Assembly (NCBI GenBank): GCA_964371385.1
Contig: CAYJLY010000005.1
Coordinates: 19,030 to 83,029 of the forward strand
Length of the DNA: 64,000 bases
DNA from: Mucinivorans sp964371385
GTDB taxonomy: Bacteria; Bacteroidota; Bacteroidia; Bacteroidales; Rikenellaceae
Reading direction: 5' to 3'
Below, piece after piece: positions 18,031-25,471 of this stretch. The stretch's first letter is position 1. Every line of letters starts with the position of its first letter. Below the pieces are notes generated by a model, which saw nothing but the letters and a program-made list of their open reading frames with translations, ran no database searches and had not been told where the DNA came from. Position numbers and translations under genes: made by a program.

Positions 18031-18600
18031 TTACATAGGAGTATAAACGACCGCTAGAGCCTTAGCAGTTTGGGTTAGAGAATGGTTGGTGATGGTGTGA
18101 GGTACAATGCTGTCATAATAGATCGAGTCACCTCGCTCAAGGCGATATTGCTCTGCGCCGTAGCTAATATCTACACAGCCCTCGAGGATATACAAAAATT
18201 CCTCGCCCTCGTGCTCCGAGCTGGTGCTGTTGTGCTTGGTGTCGGGTAGTATCTCTATGATAAAAGGCTCCATGTGTCTATCCAACTTACCTTGGGCTAG
18301 GGGGAAGAAGTCAAAACCTTCGGTGTGAACATTTGAGCTTGCCGTAGAGCTATTACTCGAGCTTTCACTAGCGCGTGTAACCACTGCCGAACGGCTCTCT
18401 TTGCCATCGAGCAGCGTGCCTAGGCGCGCTCCGAGTGAGCGTGAAATTTTTATCATCACCCCTATTGAAGGCATGGTTTTGCCAGCTTCGATGTCTGTGA
18501 GTTTTTCGCTCGACAAACCGCTGAGCTGGGCCAACTGCTCTATGCTGAGTGATTTTTCTTCACGCATCTGAGCTACTAGTTTTCCAATGAATTTTGACAT
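18031..18600 (-). CDS. XRE-cupin transcriptional regulator
   Basis: This 189-residue protein has an N-terminal XRE helix-turn-helix (about residues 6-60, with LSIEQLAQLSGLSSEKLTDIE). A Ser-rich linker of about 20 residues (near 77-92) follows, then a C-terminal cupin domain (about 105-185, with EHEGEEFLYILEGCVDI and PHTITNHS). Such proteins sense a small ligand through the cupin and regulate neighbouring metabolic genes. The downstream ligase is the obvious candidate target. A weak promoter-like CATCTTTG lies at 18645-18652 on the minus strand, in a very AT-rich upstream region. Confidence 0.85.
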   Translation of the reverse strand: MSKFIGKLVAQMREEKSLSIEQLAQLSGLSSEKLTDIEAGKTMPSIGVMIKISRSLGARLGTLLDGKESRSAVVTRASESSSNSSTASSNVHTEGFDFFPLAQGKLDRHMEPFIIEILPDTKHNSTSSEHEGEEFLYILEGCVDISYGAEQYRLERGDSIYYDSIVPHTITNHSLTQTAKALAVVYTPM

Positions 18601-18827
18601 GTTTTTATACGAATTAAATTATTCTTATATTTTTTTTGCTACTACAAAGATGAAAGTTTTTAAAACCTTAGATTTTTATAAATAAATTTCCATACGTTAT
18701 TCACATTTCTAAAATGCAGTGTAAGGCGTTGACAATAAATGATATAAATGAAAAAATACTACGAAATAAAATTATATAAAATATTTTTCCTCTAAAAATA
18801 TTAATCATAAAGAATCTTAGAAATGTT

Positions 18828-18835
18828 TACCTTTA
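18828..18835 (+). promoter_or_regulatory. Possible promoter -7 box for bioD
   Basis: TACCTTTA differs from TAnnTTTG at the last base and lies 36 bases before the bioD ATG. No clear -33 element is seen. The 270-base AT-rich region 18601-18870 otherwise shows no gene. Confidence 0.35.
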
Positions 18836-18870
18836 CGCCACATTTCTTTACCTAAGACTTACGTTTTTTT

Positions 18871-19527
18871 ATGAACATAGATTTAACACGCCCTAAATAT
18901 TTTGTTACGGGCATAGACACAGACGCAGGCAAGAGCTACGCTGTTGCAGCCCTCGCCAAAGCAGCACATGAGGCTGGCAAGCGAGTCATTACCTCCAAAC
19001 TCATTCAAACGGGTTGCGATCCTACACAGATTGCCGAAGATATACTGACACATCGTCGTTTGCAGGGCATAGAACTATTGCCCGAAGATGTGAGTGGTCT
19101 TACTTGCCCACAGATTTTCCGCCTGCCCAGTTCTCCCCACCTAGCTGCCGAGAAAGAGGGGCGTAGCGTAGATTTGAGTACTATCGTCGAGGCGAATAAT
19201 CGTCTTTCGCAGCTCTACGATGTGGTGATTATCGAGGGTGCAGGTGGTATAATGGTGCCACTTAGGCGAGATTTTTCGACTGCTGATTTTATAGTCCAGC
19301 AGAATCTGCCCACCATCCTAGTGAGTTCCGCTCGGTTGGGAAGCCTAAATCACACCCTGCTCACTCTTGAATATGCACGAACTAGAGGCATCGAGCTTGC
19401 AGCTGTACTCTACAATCTTTACCCTAAGAGCAATCCCAGCATCGAAGCTGATACTCGTGGTATGATAGCGAGCTACCTTGCAGAGCACTTTCCTGCGTGC
19501 CCTATAGTCGATCTACCATGCCTTTAG
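18871..19527 (+). CDS. bioD: Dethiobiotin synthetase
   Basis: This 218-residue ATP-dependent carboxylase closes the ureido ring of dethiobiotin from 7,8-diaminopelargonate, the penultimate step of biotin synthesis. The P-loop GIDTDAGKS (14-22) is the family form. IIEGAGGIMVPL supplies the substrate and magnesium site, and the C-terminal NLYPKSN corresponds to the nucleotide-specificity loop. No other biotin genes are near, so this is a detached copy. It is followed by a strong 14-base stem. Confidence 0.92.
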   Translation: MNIDLTRPKYFVTGIDTDAGKSYAVAALAKAAHEAGKRVITSKLIQTGCDPTQIAEDILTHRRLQGIELLPEDVSGLTCPQIFRLPSSPHLAAEKEGRSVDLSTIVEANNRLSQLYDVVIIEGAGGIMVPLRRDFSTADFIVQQNLPTILVSSARLGSLNHTLLTLEYARTRGIELAAVLYNLYPKSNPSIEADTRGMIASYLAEHFPACPIVDLPCL

Positions 19528-19568
19528 CCATTGACATCTTCTTAACTTACCACCTCTTACAATGCATA

Positions 19569-19602
19569 AAGCCCTTTGAGATTAATCTATCTCAAAGGGC
19601 TT
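19569..19602 (+). terminator. Stem-loop terminator after bioD
   Basis: AAGCCCTTTGAGAT (19569-19582) pairs perfectly with ATCTCAAAGGGCTT (19589-19602) around a six-base loop. A T-run is lacking on the plus strand, so termination may be imperfect. A second small stem, CACTTAG and CTAAGTG, follows at about 19605-19627. Confidence 0.6.
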
Positions 19603-19628
19603 GCCACTTAGAAGGGGGTGCTAAGTGA

Positions 19629-19657
19629 GGGGGAAGGGGGGAAGGGGGGAAGGGGGG
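19629..19657 (+). repeat. G-quadruplex-forming G-tract array
   Basis: Four runs of 5, 6, 6 and 6 G at 19629-19633, 19636-19641, 19644-19649 and 19652-19657 are each separated by AA. This fits the canonical G-quadruplex pattern with very short loops. It lies 9 bases beyond the glutathione peroxidase stop codon, on the opposite strand, and downstream of bioD. Confidence 0.75.
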
Positions 19658-19666
19658 AAATACTAT

Positions 19667-20230
19667 TTATTCTTCTATCCACTCGATAATGCTCGCATCG
19701 CCAGGCTCGACTTTTGAAAGCATACGAGTCTCAAGGGTGCCGTCTTCGTTGATCAGGAATTTATTGAAATTCCATTGAACATCAAAATCACCGACTTTGT
19801 TCAGTTTCTTTGAAGTCAGCCATTTGTAGATAGGTGCCATGTCATCGCCTTTTGCTGAGATTTTAGCCATCATTGGGAAGTCAACACCATAGGTAGCACT
19901 ACAAAAAGTAGCAATTTCCTCATTTGAGCCACTTTCTTGGTTGCCGAAATTATTGGCTGGAAAACCAATAATTACAAAGCCTTTGTCCTTGTAGTCCGAG
20001 TAGAGCTTCTGGAGCTGCTCATACTGATAGGTGAAGCCACACTTCGAGGCAACGTTCACGATCATCACCTTCTTACCTTTGAGGGTGGCAAAATCAAACT
20101 CATCGCCGTCGATGGTTTCAACTTTAAAATCATAGATACTCTTGGGGGGAGTTTCATTAGAAGAGAGCGCCTTAACTGCAACTATTGACAGAAAGGCAAG
20201 TGTCAGGGACAATAAAATTTTTCTTTTCAT
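19667..20230 (-). CDS. Periplasmic glutathione peroxidase family protein
   Basis: This 187-residue thioredoxin-fold peroxidase carries an N-terminal signal peptide (residues 1 to about 22), so it should act outside the cytoplasm. The catalytic tetrad is visible: Cys64 in VNVASKCGFT, Gln98 in PANNFGNQE, Trp153 and Asn154 in VQWNFNKF. Cys110 could be the resolving cysteine. Bacteroidota usually lack glutathione, so thioredoxin-like reductants are the more likely electron source (inference). The gene is monocistronic with its own promoter. Confidence 0.9.
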   Translation of the reverse strand: MKRKILLSLTLAFLSIVAVKALSSNETPPKSIYDFKVETIDGDEFDFATLKGKKVMIVNVASKCGFTYQYEQLQKLYSDYKDKGFVIIGFPANNFGNQESGSNEEIATFCSATYGVDFPMMAKISAKGDDMAPIYKWLTSKKLNKVGDFDVQWNFNKFLINEDGTLETRMLSKVEPGDASIIEWIEE

Positions 20231-20256
20231 AACTCGTTGTTTATTGTTTCGATAAC

Positions 20257-20264
20257 CAAAGATA
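20257..20264 (-). promoter_or_regulatory. Promoter -7 box for the glutathione peroxidase gene
   Basis: The minus strand reads TATCTTTG, 26 bases before the start codon. The rest of the 240-base spacer to rplT is AT-rich and holds only the rplT terminator. Confidence 0.6.
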
Positions 20265-20409
20265 ATAACTATTTTTTAATTCTCCAAACTTTTTATTAAT
20301 TAGCTAATAAATTTTTTTTATTCCTAATATCTTAACAACAAAGAAAAGAATACACCTAATCGTCCGATTTTCAACTAATCAGACCCTCACTTTTTTGTAA
20401 CAAGAAAGA

Positions 20410-20435
20410 GGTTTGACACCATTTGGTGTCAAACC
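20410..20435 (-). terminator. Terminator of the thrS-infC-rpmI-rplT operon
   Basis: GGTTTGACACC (20410-20420) and GGTGTCAAACC (20425-20435) form a perfect 11-base stem with a four-base loop. It lies 36 bases downstream of rplT and is followed on the minus strand by a T-rich stretch. Confidence 0.75.
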
Positions 20436-20471
20436 CCTTCAACCTGAGTTATATTCCTATACTGTTATAAT

Positions 20472-20816
20472 CTATTTTACAGCATTTACAACTTCTGCAA
20501 ATGCTGTTGGATGGTTCATCGCTAGGTCAGCAAGAACCTTACGGTTCAATGCAATACCCTTTGCGTTTACTTTTCCAATAAATTGTGAGTACGTCATACC
20601 GTGAGCGCGTACAGCAGCATTGATACGAACGATCCACAATGAGCGGAAAGTACGTTTCTTGTTGCGACGGTCGCGATATGCATAAGTTAGACCTTTTTCT
20701 ACTGTGTTTTTGGCAACCGTCCAAACATTTGAACGTGAACCAAAGTTACCCTTAGCGAGTTTGAGTACCTTTTTTCTGCGGGCACGTGAGGCCACCGCGT
20801 TGACTGATCTTGGCAT
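20472..20816 (-). CDS. rplT: 50S ribosomal protein L20
   Basis: This 114-residue protein is the full-length bacterial L20, binding 23S rRNA early in large-subunit assembly. The family signature near residues 54-70 (KKRTFRSLWIVRINAAVR) is present. It is the last gene of thrS-infC-rpmI-rplT. It is separated from rpmI by an unusually long (152-base), structured spacer, which could be where L20 controls its own translation (inference). Confidence 0.98.
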   Translation of the reverse strand: MPRSVNAVASRARRKKVLKLAKGNFGSRSNVWTVAKNTVEKGLTYAYRDRRNKKRTFRSLWIVRINAAVRAHGMTYSQFIGKVNAKGIALNRKVLADLAMNHPTAFAEVVNAVK

Positions 20817-20822
20817 TTTGTT

Positions 20823-20938
20823 TTAAGATTTTAGTAGGCGCATTAGCGACGCACTCTTATTTTTGCGTTCTTTGGTGCTAGTGAACCTTTATCGGTTAAT
20901 TTTTTGTTTGTTTTGCCATTGGTTTTTCAACCCATGGC
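20823..20938 (-). ncRNA. Structured rpmI-rplT intercistronic region
   Basis: On the minus strand GCCATGGGTT and AACCAATGGC pair at nine of ten positions around a GAAA tetraloop (20915-20938). A second small stem, AACC-GATAAA-GGTT, follows, then a GC-rich segment near 20838-20855. This is more structure than a plain spacer needs. An L20 autoregulatory element is possible but unproven. Confidence 0.35.
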
Positions 20939-20968
20939 GGCTGTTGAATCTATATTCCAGAGGATGAT

Positions 20969-21163
20969 TTACTTAACAAGCATAGATTTTACCACTGGGG
21001 TATCAACTACACTAATCATTCCTGTGTGGGTTAGATTACGTTTTTGTTTGATTGACTTTTTGGTCAAAATGTGTGATTTAAATGCGTGTTTACGCTTCAC
21101 TTTTCCGGTGCCTGTTAGCGCAAAACGCTTTTTGGCAGCCGAGATGGTTTTCATTTTTGGCAT
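20969..21163 (-). CDS. rpmI: 50S ribosomal protein L35
   Basis: This 64-residue, very basic protein matches L35 throughout (MPKMKTISAAKKRFALTGTG at the start). It lies between infC and rplT as in most bacteria. Length is normal. Confidence 0.97.
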   Translation of the reverse strand: MPKMKTISAAKKRFALTGTGKVKRKHAFKSHILTKKSIKQKRNLTHTGMISVVDTPVVKSMLVK

Positions 21164-21233
21164 TGTACTTATCTATTTTAATCAGGTTGTTTCTTTAGTT
21201 TCTTCAATACGCTGTGTAAAGTCTCCGCGTTTA

Positions 21234-21818
21234 TTATTTCTTGGCGACTTTGGGTGCAAGCATAATAATCATCTTCTTACCCTCAAGCTTTGGCATAGAC
21301 TCTAGTTTTGCAATCTCCTCTAGGGCGGTTGCAAATTTCAGTAGAAGAATCTCACCTTGTTCTTTGAACACAATTTGGCGACCACGGAAGAATACATACG
21401 CCTTTACCTTAGCACCTTCTTTGATAAAATTCTCGGCGTGCTTTAGTTTGAAGTTGTAGTCATGCTCGTCGGTCTGAGGACCAAAACGAATCTCTTTGAT
21501 TACCACTTTCACTGCGTTGGCTTTGATCTCCTTTGCTTTTTTCTTCTGTTGGTAGAGGAATTTTTGGTAGTCGGCTATACGACACACCGGAGGATCTGCC
21601 TTTGGTGAAATCTCAATGAGATCCAAATCCATATCGTCAGCCATTTTCAGAGCAGCCGAAGTTGGATAGACATCTGGGTTCTCGATATTATCGCCAACCA
21701 AGCGAACTTGTTTAGCGGTAATAAACTGATTGATTTTGTGCGCAGCCTCTTGGACTCGTCCACGATTTGGCTGATTTCTTCTGTTAGGGAGTGCTATAAC
21801 TGTAACTTTTTGGTTAAT
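21234..21818 (-). CDS. infC: Translation initiation factor IF-3, apparent AUU start
   Basis: IF-3 binds the 30S subunit, checks start-codon and initiator pairing, and blocks premature 50S joining. The conserved N-terminal region (INQFITAKQVRLVGDNIE) lies upstream of the first standard start, TTG at 21701, so that start would delete it. Reading upstream in frame to the thrS stop there is no ATG, GTG or TTG. The first plausible start is ATT at 21816-21818, giving 194 residues. AUU is the known infC start in E. coli, where IF-3 uses it for autoregulation. The C-terminal domain (KEIRFGPQTDEHDYNFKLKHA) is intact. Confidence 0.93.
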   Translation of the reverse strand: MNQKVTVIALPNRRNQPNRGRVQEAAHKINQFITAKQVRLVGDNIENPDVYPTSAALKMADDMDLDLIEISPKADPPVCRIADYQKFLYQQKKKAKEIKANAVKVVIKEIRFGPQTDEHDYNFKLKHAENFIKEGAKVKAYVFFRGRQIVFKEQGEILLLKFATALEEIAKLESMPKLEGKKMIIMLAPKVAKK

Positions 21819-21839
21819 GTATGATTTTATTTTCTCTAC

Positions 21840-21864
21840 AAAAACGGGCTTTCGTCCCGTTTTT
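21840..21864 (-). terminator. Terminator or attenuator between thrS and infC
   Basis: AAAAACGGG (21840-21848) pairs with CCCGTTTTT (21856-21864) around a seven-base loop, and on the minus strand it ends in TTTTTG. It sits 21 bases before the AUU start of infC, where no separate infC promoter is visible. It may therefore partly attenuate readthrough from thrS. Confidence 0.7.
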
Positions 21865-21893
21865 ATGTTTTTGCTGTTTTTGTGTGAGCGTTT

Positions 21894-23840
21894 TTATTGC
21901 TCACTGATTCCTGCAATCTCCTCTTTGACAATTCCAGCGACCATTTCTGAGAACTCAGCTATGGTCATTGCGCCCTTGTCGCCCTGACCTTGAAGTCTCA
22001 CTGAAACCGTTCCTTCGGTTGCCTCTTTCTCGCCCACAATCAACAGAAGAGGGATTCTCTGCATCTCGTTGTCACGAATTTTGCGTCCTATCTTCTCATT
22101 TCTATCGTCAATTTGGGTGCGAATATCGCAATTATTTAGCAAATATGCAACTTTTTGGGCATATTCGTTATATTTCTCAGAGATTGGTAGCACCACAGCC
22201 TGCTGAGGAGTTAGCCACAGAGGGAATTTTCCAGCGGTGTGTTCAAGTAGCACAGCCACAAAACGTTCCATCGAGCCAAACGGCGCGCGGTGAATCATAA
22301 TCGGGCGGTGATCCTTGTCGTCAGAACCTTTGTAAGTAAGGTCAAAACGCTCAGGAAGGTTGTAGTCTACCTGAATAGTACCCAACTGCCACTTGCGACC
22401 CAGCGCATCCTTGACCATAAAGTCAAGTTTCGGACCATAGAATGCAGCCTCGCCAGTTTCAACTATCGTATCGAGTCCTTTTTCCGAAGTAGCCTCTATG
22501 ATGGCTTGTTCGGCACGCTCCCAGTTTTCGTCAGAACCTATATATTTAGTAGTATTCTGGGGGTCACGTAGCGAAATTTGTGCCGTAAAGTTCTCGAACT
22601 TCAAAGTTTTGAAAATATAGAGAACAATATCGATCACTTTCTTGAATTCCTCTTTTAGTTGATCGGGGCGACAGAAAATATGCGCATCATCTTGGGTAAA
22701 GCCTCTCACGCGAGTGAGGCCGTGAAGCTCACCACTCATCTCATAGCGATACACAGTTCCAAACTCCGCTAGGCGCACTGGAAGATCCTTGTACGAACGA
22801 GGTTTGTGTTTGTATATCTCGCAGTGGTGGGGGCAGTTCATCGGACGTAGCAAGAATTCCTCACCCTCGTCGGGGGTGTTGATGGGCTGGAAGCTATCCT
22901 TGCCATATTTTGCATAGTGACCCGAAGTCACATAGAGGTCTTTCATTCCGATGTGAGGAGTGATAACCTGCTCGTAGCCATATTGTTTTTGAACACCCTT
23001 TAGGAAGTTTTCCAAGCGCTCACGAAGTGCAGCACCCTTAGGTAGCCACAAAGGCAGACCCTGACCAACTCTTTGTGAGAAGGTGAAGAGCTCTAGCTCC
23101 TTACCCAATTTACGGTGGTCACGCTTTTTCGCCTCCTCTATCATCACCATGTACTCGTCCAATAGAGATTTCTTAGGGAAAGTTACACCATAGATACGAG
23201 TTAGCATCTTATTTTTCTCATCACCACGCCAGTAGGCGCCAGCGATAGAGGTCAATTTAACGGCCTTGATAACCGCAGTATTTGGGATGTGTGGTCCGCG
23301 ACACAGATCGGTAAACACGCCATTGGTGTAGAATGTTATTTCGCCATCTTCCAGACCTTCGATAAGCTCACATTTATATTGGTCACCTTTTTCGGTGTAG
23401 GTTTTAAGAGCATCCGCCTTAGAAATTTCAGTGCGCACGAAAGGCTCTGATTTTTTGGCAAGCTCCAACATTTTTTGCTCTATTTTGGGCAAATCGCCTT
23501 CGGTGATAGGCGTTGGAGAGTCCACATCATAGTAGAATCCGGTTTCGATAGCGGGTCCGATACCAAACTTAATACCAGGGTAGAGTTCCTGAAGTGCTGC
23601 TGCCAATAGGTGAGACGAAGAGTGCCAGAAAGCCTGCTTACCTTGGGTGTCATCCCATTTGTGGAGCGAGAGCGTGCTGTCCTCATTTATAGGTTTTTGA
23701 GCATCCCACACCTGGTCGTTTACTGTTGCGACAAGAACGTCGGCTGCCAGACGGGGGCTAATAGAATTTGCGATTGCAAGCGGAGTAATCCCTTGGTCAA
23801 ACTCACGAACGTTGCCATCGGGAAAAGTGATTTTTATCAT
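21894..23840 (-). CDS. thrS: Threonyl-tRNA synthetase
   Basis: This 648-residue class II synthetase charges tRNA-Thr. It has an N-terminal TGS domain (1-61) and an editing domain with the zinc-binding HSSSH (73-77). The catalytic core has RPMNCPHHCEIY and FGTVYRYEMSGELHGLTRVRGF split across motif 2. The C-terminal anticodon-binding domain has VLPISEKY. It heads the thrS-infC-rpmI-rplT operon, diverging from tRNA-Leu. Confidence 0.98.
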   Translation of the reverse strand: MIKITFPDGNVREFDQGITPLAIANSISPRLAADVLVATVNDQVWDAQKPINEDSTLSLHKWDDTQGKQAFWHSSSHLLAAALQELYPGIKFGIGPAIETGFYYDVDSPTPITEGDLPKIEQKMLELAKKSEPFVRTEISKADALKTYTEKGDQYKCELIEGLEDGEITFYTNGVFTDLCRGPHIPNTAVIKAVKLTSIAGAYWRGDEKNKMLTRIYGVTFPKKSLLDEYMVMIEEAKKRDHRKLGKELELFTFSQRVGQGLPLWLPKGAALRERLENFLKGVQKQYGYEQVITPHIGMKDLYVTSGHYAKYGKDSFQPINTPDEGEEFLLRPMNCPHHCEIYKHKPRSYKDLPVRLAEFGTVYRYEMSGELHGLTRVRGFTQDDAHIFCRPDQLKEEFKKVIDIVLYIFKTLKFENFTAQISLRDPQNTTKYIGSDENWERAEQAIIEATSEKGLDTIVETGEAAFYGPKLDFMVKDALGRKWQLGTIQVDYNLPERFDLTYKGSDDKDHRPIMIHRAPFGSMERFVAVLLEHTAGKFPLWLTPQQAVVLPISEKYNEYAQKVAYLLNNCDIRTQIDDRNEKIGRKIRDNEMQRIPLLLIVGEKEATEGTVSVRLQGQGDKGAMTIAEFSEMVAGIVKEEIAGISEQ

Positions 23841-23893
23841 TTTTTATTTGTTTTTGCTTGATGCACACAACACATCAATAAGGTTTTAGGCTG

Positions 23894-23901
23894 CAAATTT
23901 A
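23894..23901 (-). promoter_or_regulatory. Candidate promoter -7 box for thrS operon
   Basis: The minus strand reads TAAATTTG, a match to TAnnTTTG, 53 bases before thrS. The -33 box is not convincing. Confidence 0.45.
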
Positions 23902-23921
23902 ATATTTATTTTTGGGTTTCT

Positions 23922-23952
23922 TTTGTTATTAACGAAAAAAAAGCTATTTTTG
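23922..23952 (+). promoter_or_regulatory. Promoter of tRNA-Leu
   Basis: TTTG (23922-23925) and TATTTTTG (23945-23952) are spaced by 19 bases, an exact fit to the Bacteroidota consensus. The mature tRNA begins 65 bases after the -7 box. Confidence 0.75.
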
Positions 23953-24016
23953 CACTCGCAATCCCAAATAATTTTGCTGAGTGCACATTCGTGTGGGCTT
24001 TAGGCGGAAGGGGCAA

Positions 24017-24100
24017 GCCCAGGTGGTGAAATTGGTAGACACGCTACTTTGAGGGGGTAGTGTCGGTTACGATGTGCTGGTTCGAGTCCAGTCCTGGGCA
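24017..24100 (+). tRNA. tRNA-Leu (anticodon GAG)
   Basis: The acceptor stem pairs GCCCAGG with CCTGGGC, with A as discriminator. The anticodon loop TTGAGGG gives GAG. A long variable arm (TGTCGGTTACGATGT region) is as expected for leucine tRNA, and the T arm has GGTTCGAGTCC. CCA is not encoded. The length is 84 bases. Confidence 0.95.
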
Positions 24101-24101
24101 C

Positions 24102-24136
24102 AAAAAGGCTAATATCTTGCGATATTAGCCTTTTTT
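24102..24136 (+). terminator. Terminator of tRNA-Leu
   Basis: AAAAAGGCTAATATC (24102-24116) and GATATTAGCCTTTTT (24121-24135) form a perfect 15-base stem around TTGC, followed by T. It directly follows the tRNA. Confidence 0.9.
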
Positions 24137-24152
24137 GCGTCTTCATTTAAAC

Positions 24153-24199
24153 GGTAAATAATTGCCTACGTGCGGGCATGCGCCGAGTGCCGCTGGCAC
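24153..24199. repeat. Degenerate copy of the intergenic repeat family plus GC hairpin
   Basis: The segment 24153-24184 aligns with 32897-32926: 12 of 14 identities, then about 13 of 16 with one gap. A perfect hairpin GTGCC-GCT-GGCAC (24187-24199) follows and abuts the stop codon of the beta-barrel gene. Confidence 0.4.
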
Positions 24200-25258
24200 C
24201 TAGAATTTGAAGCTTAGTCCTATACTTACTTGTTTTACATCTGGTCCGCCCGCTGGGGTAAAGATAGATTGGGGGTAGTAGCTGGCTGTTAGTCCTATGC
24301 CTTCATAACCAATCGATGCTTCAATGCCGTAGCGGAAGCGAGGGATGTTTAGGTTGTCGTGGTTTTTGTGTTTTGCTTTGTCATTTTCTTTGACTTTGGT
24401 GTGGGCGTTGATGCGCACTCCCCCCACGGCTGCTACATTTATCCACCATGGCTGAGAACTTCCACGATTGCGTCCGCCAAACTGGAACTCAAAACCTAGA
24501 GGAACTTTTAGATAGGTAGTTGAAAGTTTTGAGTATTTTACTCCAGCCTCACCATTGACGTAGCTGTAATCGGGGGTGATGAAACCTGTTGTAGGGTCAT
24601 TTCCAAGGGTTACGCCGCTTGAGAAGTAGTAGTTGTTCATCTCAAGACCAGCGCCCGTAAAGATTCCAAAGCAACCCTTGCCCCAAAGTACTGCGTCGAG
24701 GAAGTTTAGTTCAACACCCGTAATTAGGCGATTGCTTTGTGACATCCAAGAGGTCGAGGTTGGTAGGTTAAGATTATCTAGCCCTCCCACGAGTCCGTCG
24801 TATTTTAGAGTGACGCCATTGTAGTGCGCCTGATCCCACCACCATTTGTGCTTGTTCTTTACGGTGCGAATCCCCGTTTTGTCAACATTTTCAACGATGA
24901 AAAGCAGTTGTTTCTTCGCGCCCGCTTTGTAGATCTCTAGTGTTTTTTTGCGAGAGTTATGATAAAATCTAAGTTCCTCGCTTGGGACATCACTGTGGAA
25001 GGTTGTTACTATATCGCCTTTTTCGGTAGTTATTGTTTCTTTTGTGTTGGTGATATCCAAATAGAGCATGTTTATCTGCACTCCGCTATTTGTTCTCGAA
25101 AACAACATTTTTTCGTTTTGATCTTTGACATACAGATCACCATTTTTCTTTTGTATCACCGTGATTACCGTGTTTGTTTGGGAGTCTTGTGAATGTGCCA
25201 CGCTTGGAGTGAGCACAAGGGTTGTTAGTGCCACAAGGGTGAGTAATAATCGTTTCAT
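24200..25258 (-). CDS. Outer-membrane beta-barrel protein
   Basis: This 352-residue exported protein has a signal peptide (residues 1 to about 23, ending AHSQ). An N-terminal domain of about 130 residues is rich in Lys and Thr. The C-terminal two thirds look like an eight-strand-type barrel and end in the outer-membrane signature SIGLSFKF. No specific function is recognised. If the N-run upstream is an artefact, its start is only 58 bases after the membrane-protein gene of the sigma operon. It would then be the third gene of that operon. Confidence 0.7.
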   Translation of the reverse strand: MKRLLLTLVALTTLVLTPSVAHSQDSQTNTVITVIQKKNGDLYVKDQNEKMLFSRTNSGVQINMLYLDITNTKETITTEKGDIVTTFHSDVPSEELRFYHNSRKKTLEIYKAGAKKQLLFIVENVDKTGIRTVKNKHKWWWDQAHYNGVTLKYDGLVGGLDNLNLPTSTSWMSQSNRLITGVELNFLDAVLWGKGCFGIFTGAGLEMNNYYFSSGVTLGNDPTTGFITPDYSYVNGEAGVKYSKLSTTYLKVPLGFEFQFGGRNRGSSQPWWINVAAVGGVRINAHTKVKENDKAKHKNHDNLNIPRFRYGIEASIGYEGIGLTASYYPQSIFTPAGGPDVKQVSIGLSFKF

Positions 25259-25446
25259 AGTTGTATTGTTTTTTTAGGTTATTATTTTGACNNNNNNNNN
25301 NNNNNNNNNNNNNNNNNNNNNNNNNNNNNNNNNNNNNNNNNNNNNNNNNNNNNNNNNNNNNNNNNNNNNNNNNNNNNNNNNNNNNNNNNNNGGGTGAGTA
25401 ATAATCGTTTCATAGTTGTATTGTTTTTTTAGGTTATTATTTTGAC
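25237..25446. repeat. Identical 55-base direct repeat flanking the N-run
   Basis: The bases 25237-25291 and 25392-25446 are identical over all 55 positions and sit directly against the two ends of the 100-N run. This is what two contig ends that overlap by one k-mer look like after scaffolding. See the finding on the gap. Confidence 0.9.
25292..25391. other. Assembly gap (100 N)
   Basis: Exactly 100 undetermined bases. The round number indicates a placeholder of unknown real size. Confidence 0.99.
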
Positions 25447-25452
25447 TGTGTT

Positions 25453-25462
25453 CGAACGTTCG
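25453..25462. promoter_or_regulatory. Palindrome upstream of the beta-barrel gene
   Basis: CGAACGTTCG is a perfect 10-base palindrome, overlapping a second one (TTCGAA). It lies between the membrane-protein stop and the beta-barrel start. It could be an operator, but a chance restriction-site-like palindrome is equally possible. Confidence 0.25.
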
Positions 25463-25471
25463 TAATTTTGT

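Noticed and set aside
19629..19657. G-tract repeats as a CRISPR-like or VNTR array
   Set aside because: Units are only 7-8 bases with no spacers; a G-quadruplex tract explains them better.
23841..23921. T-box or riboswitch ahead of thrS
   Set aside because: The spacer is short and AT-rich with no conserved T-box sequence.
25292..25391. The N-run as a real insertion between two gene copies
   Set aside because: The identical 55-base flanks and the round 100-N length point to scaffolding of overlapping contigs.
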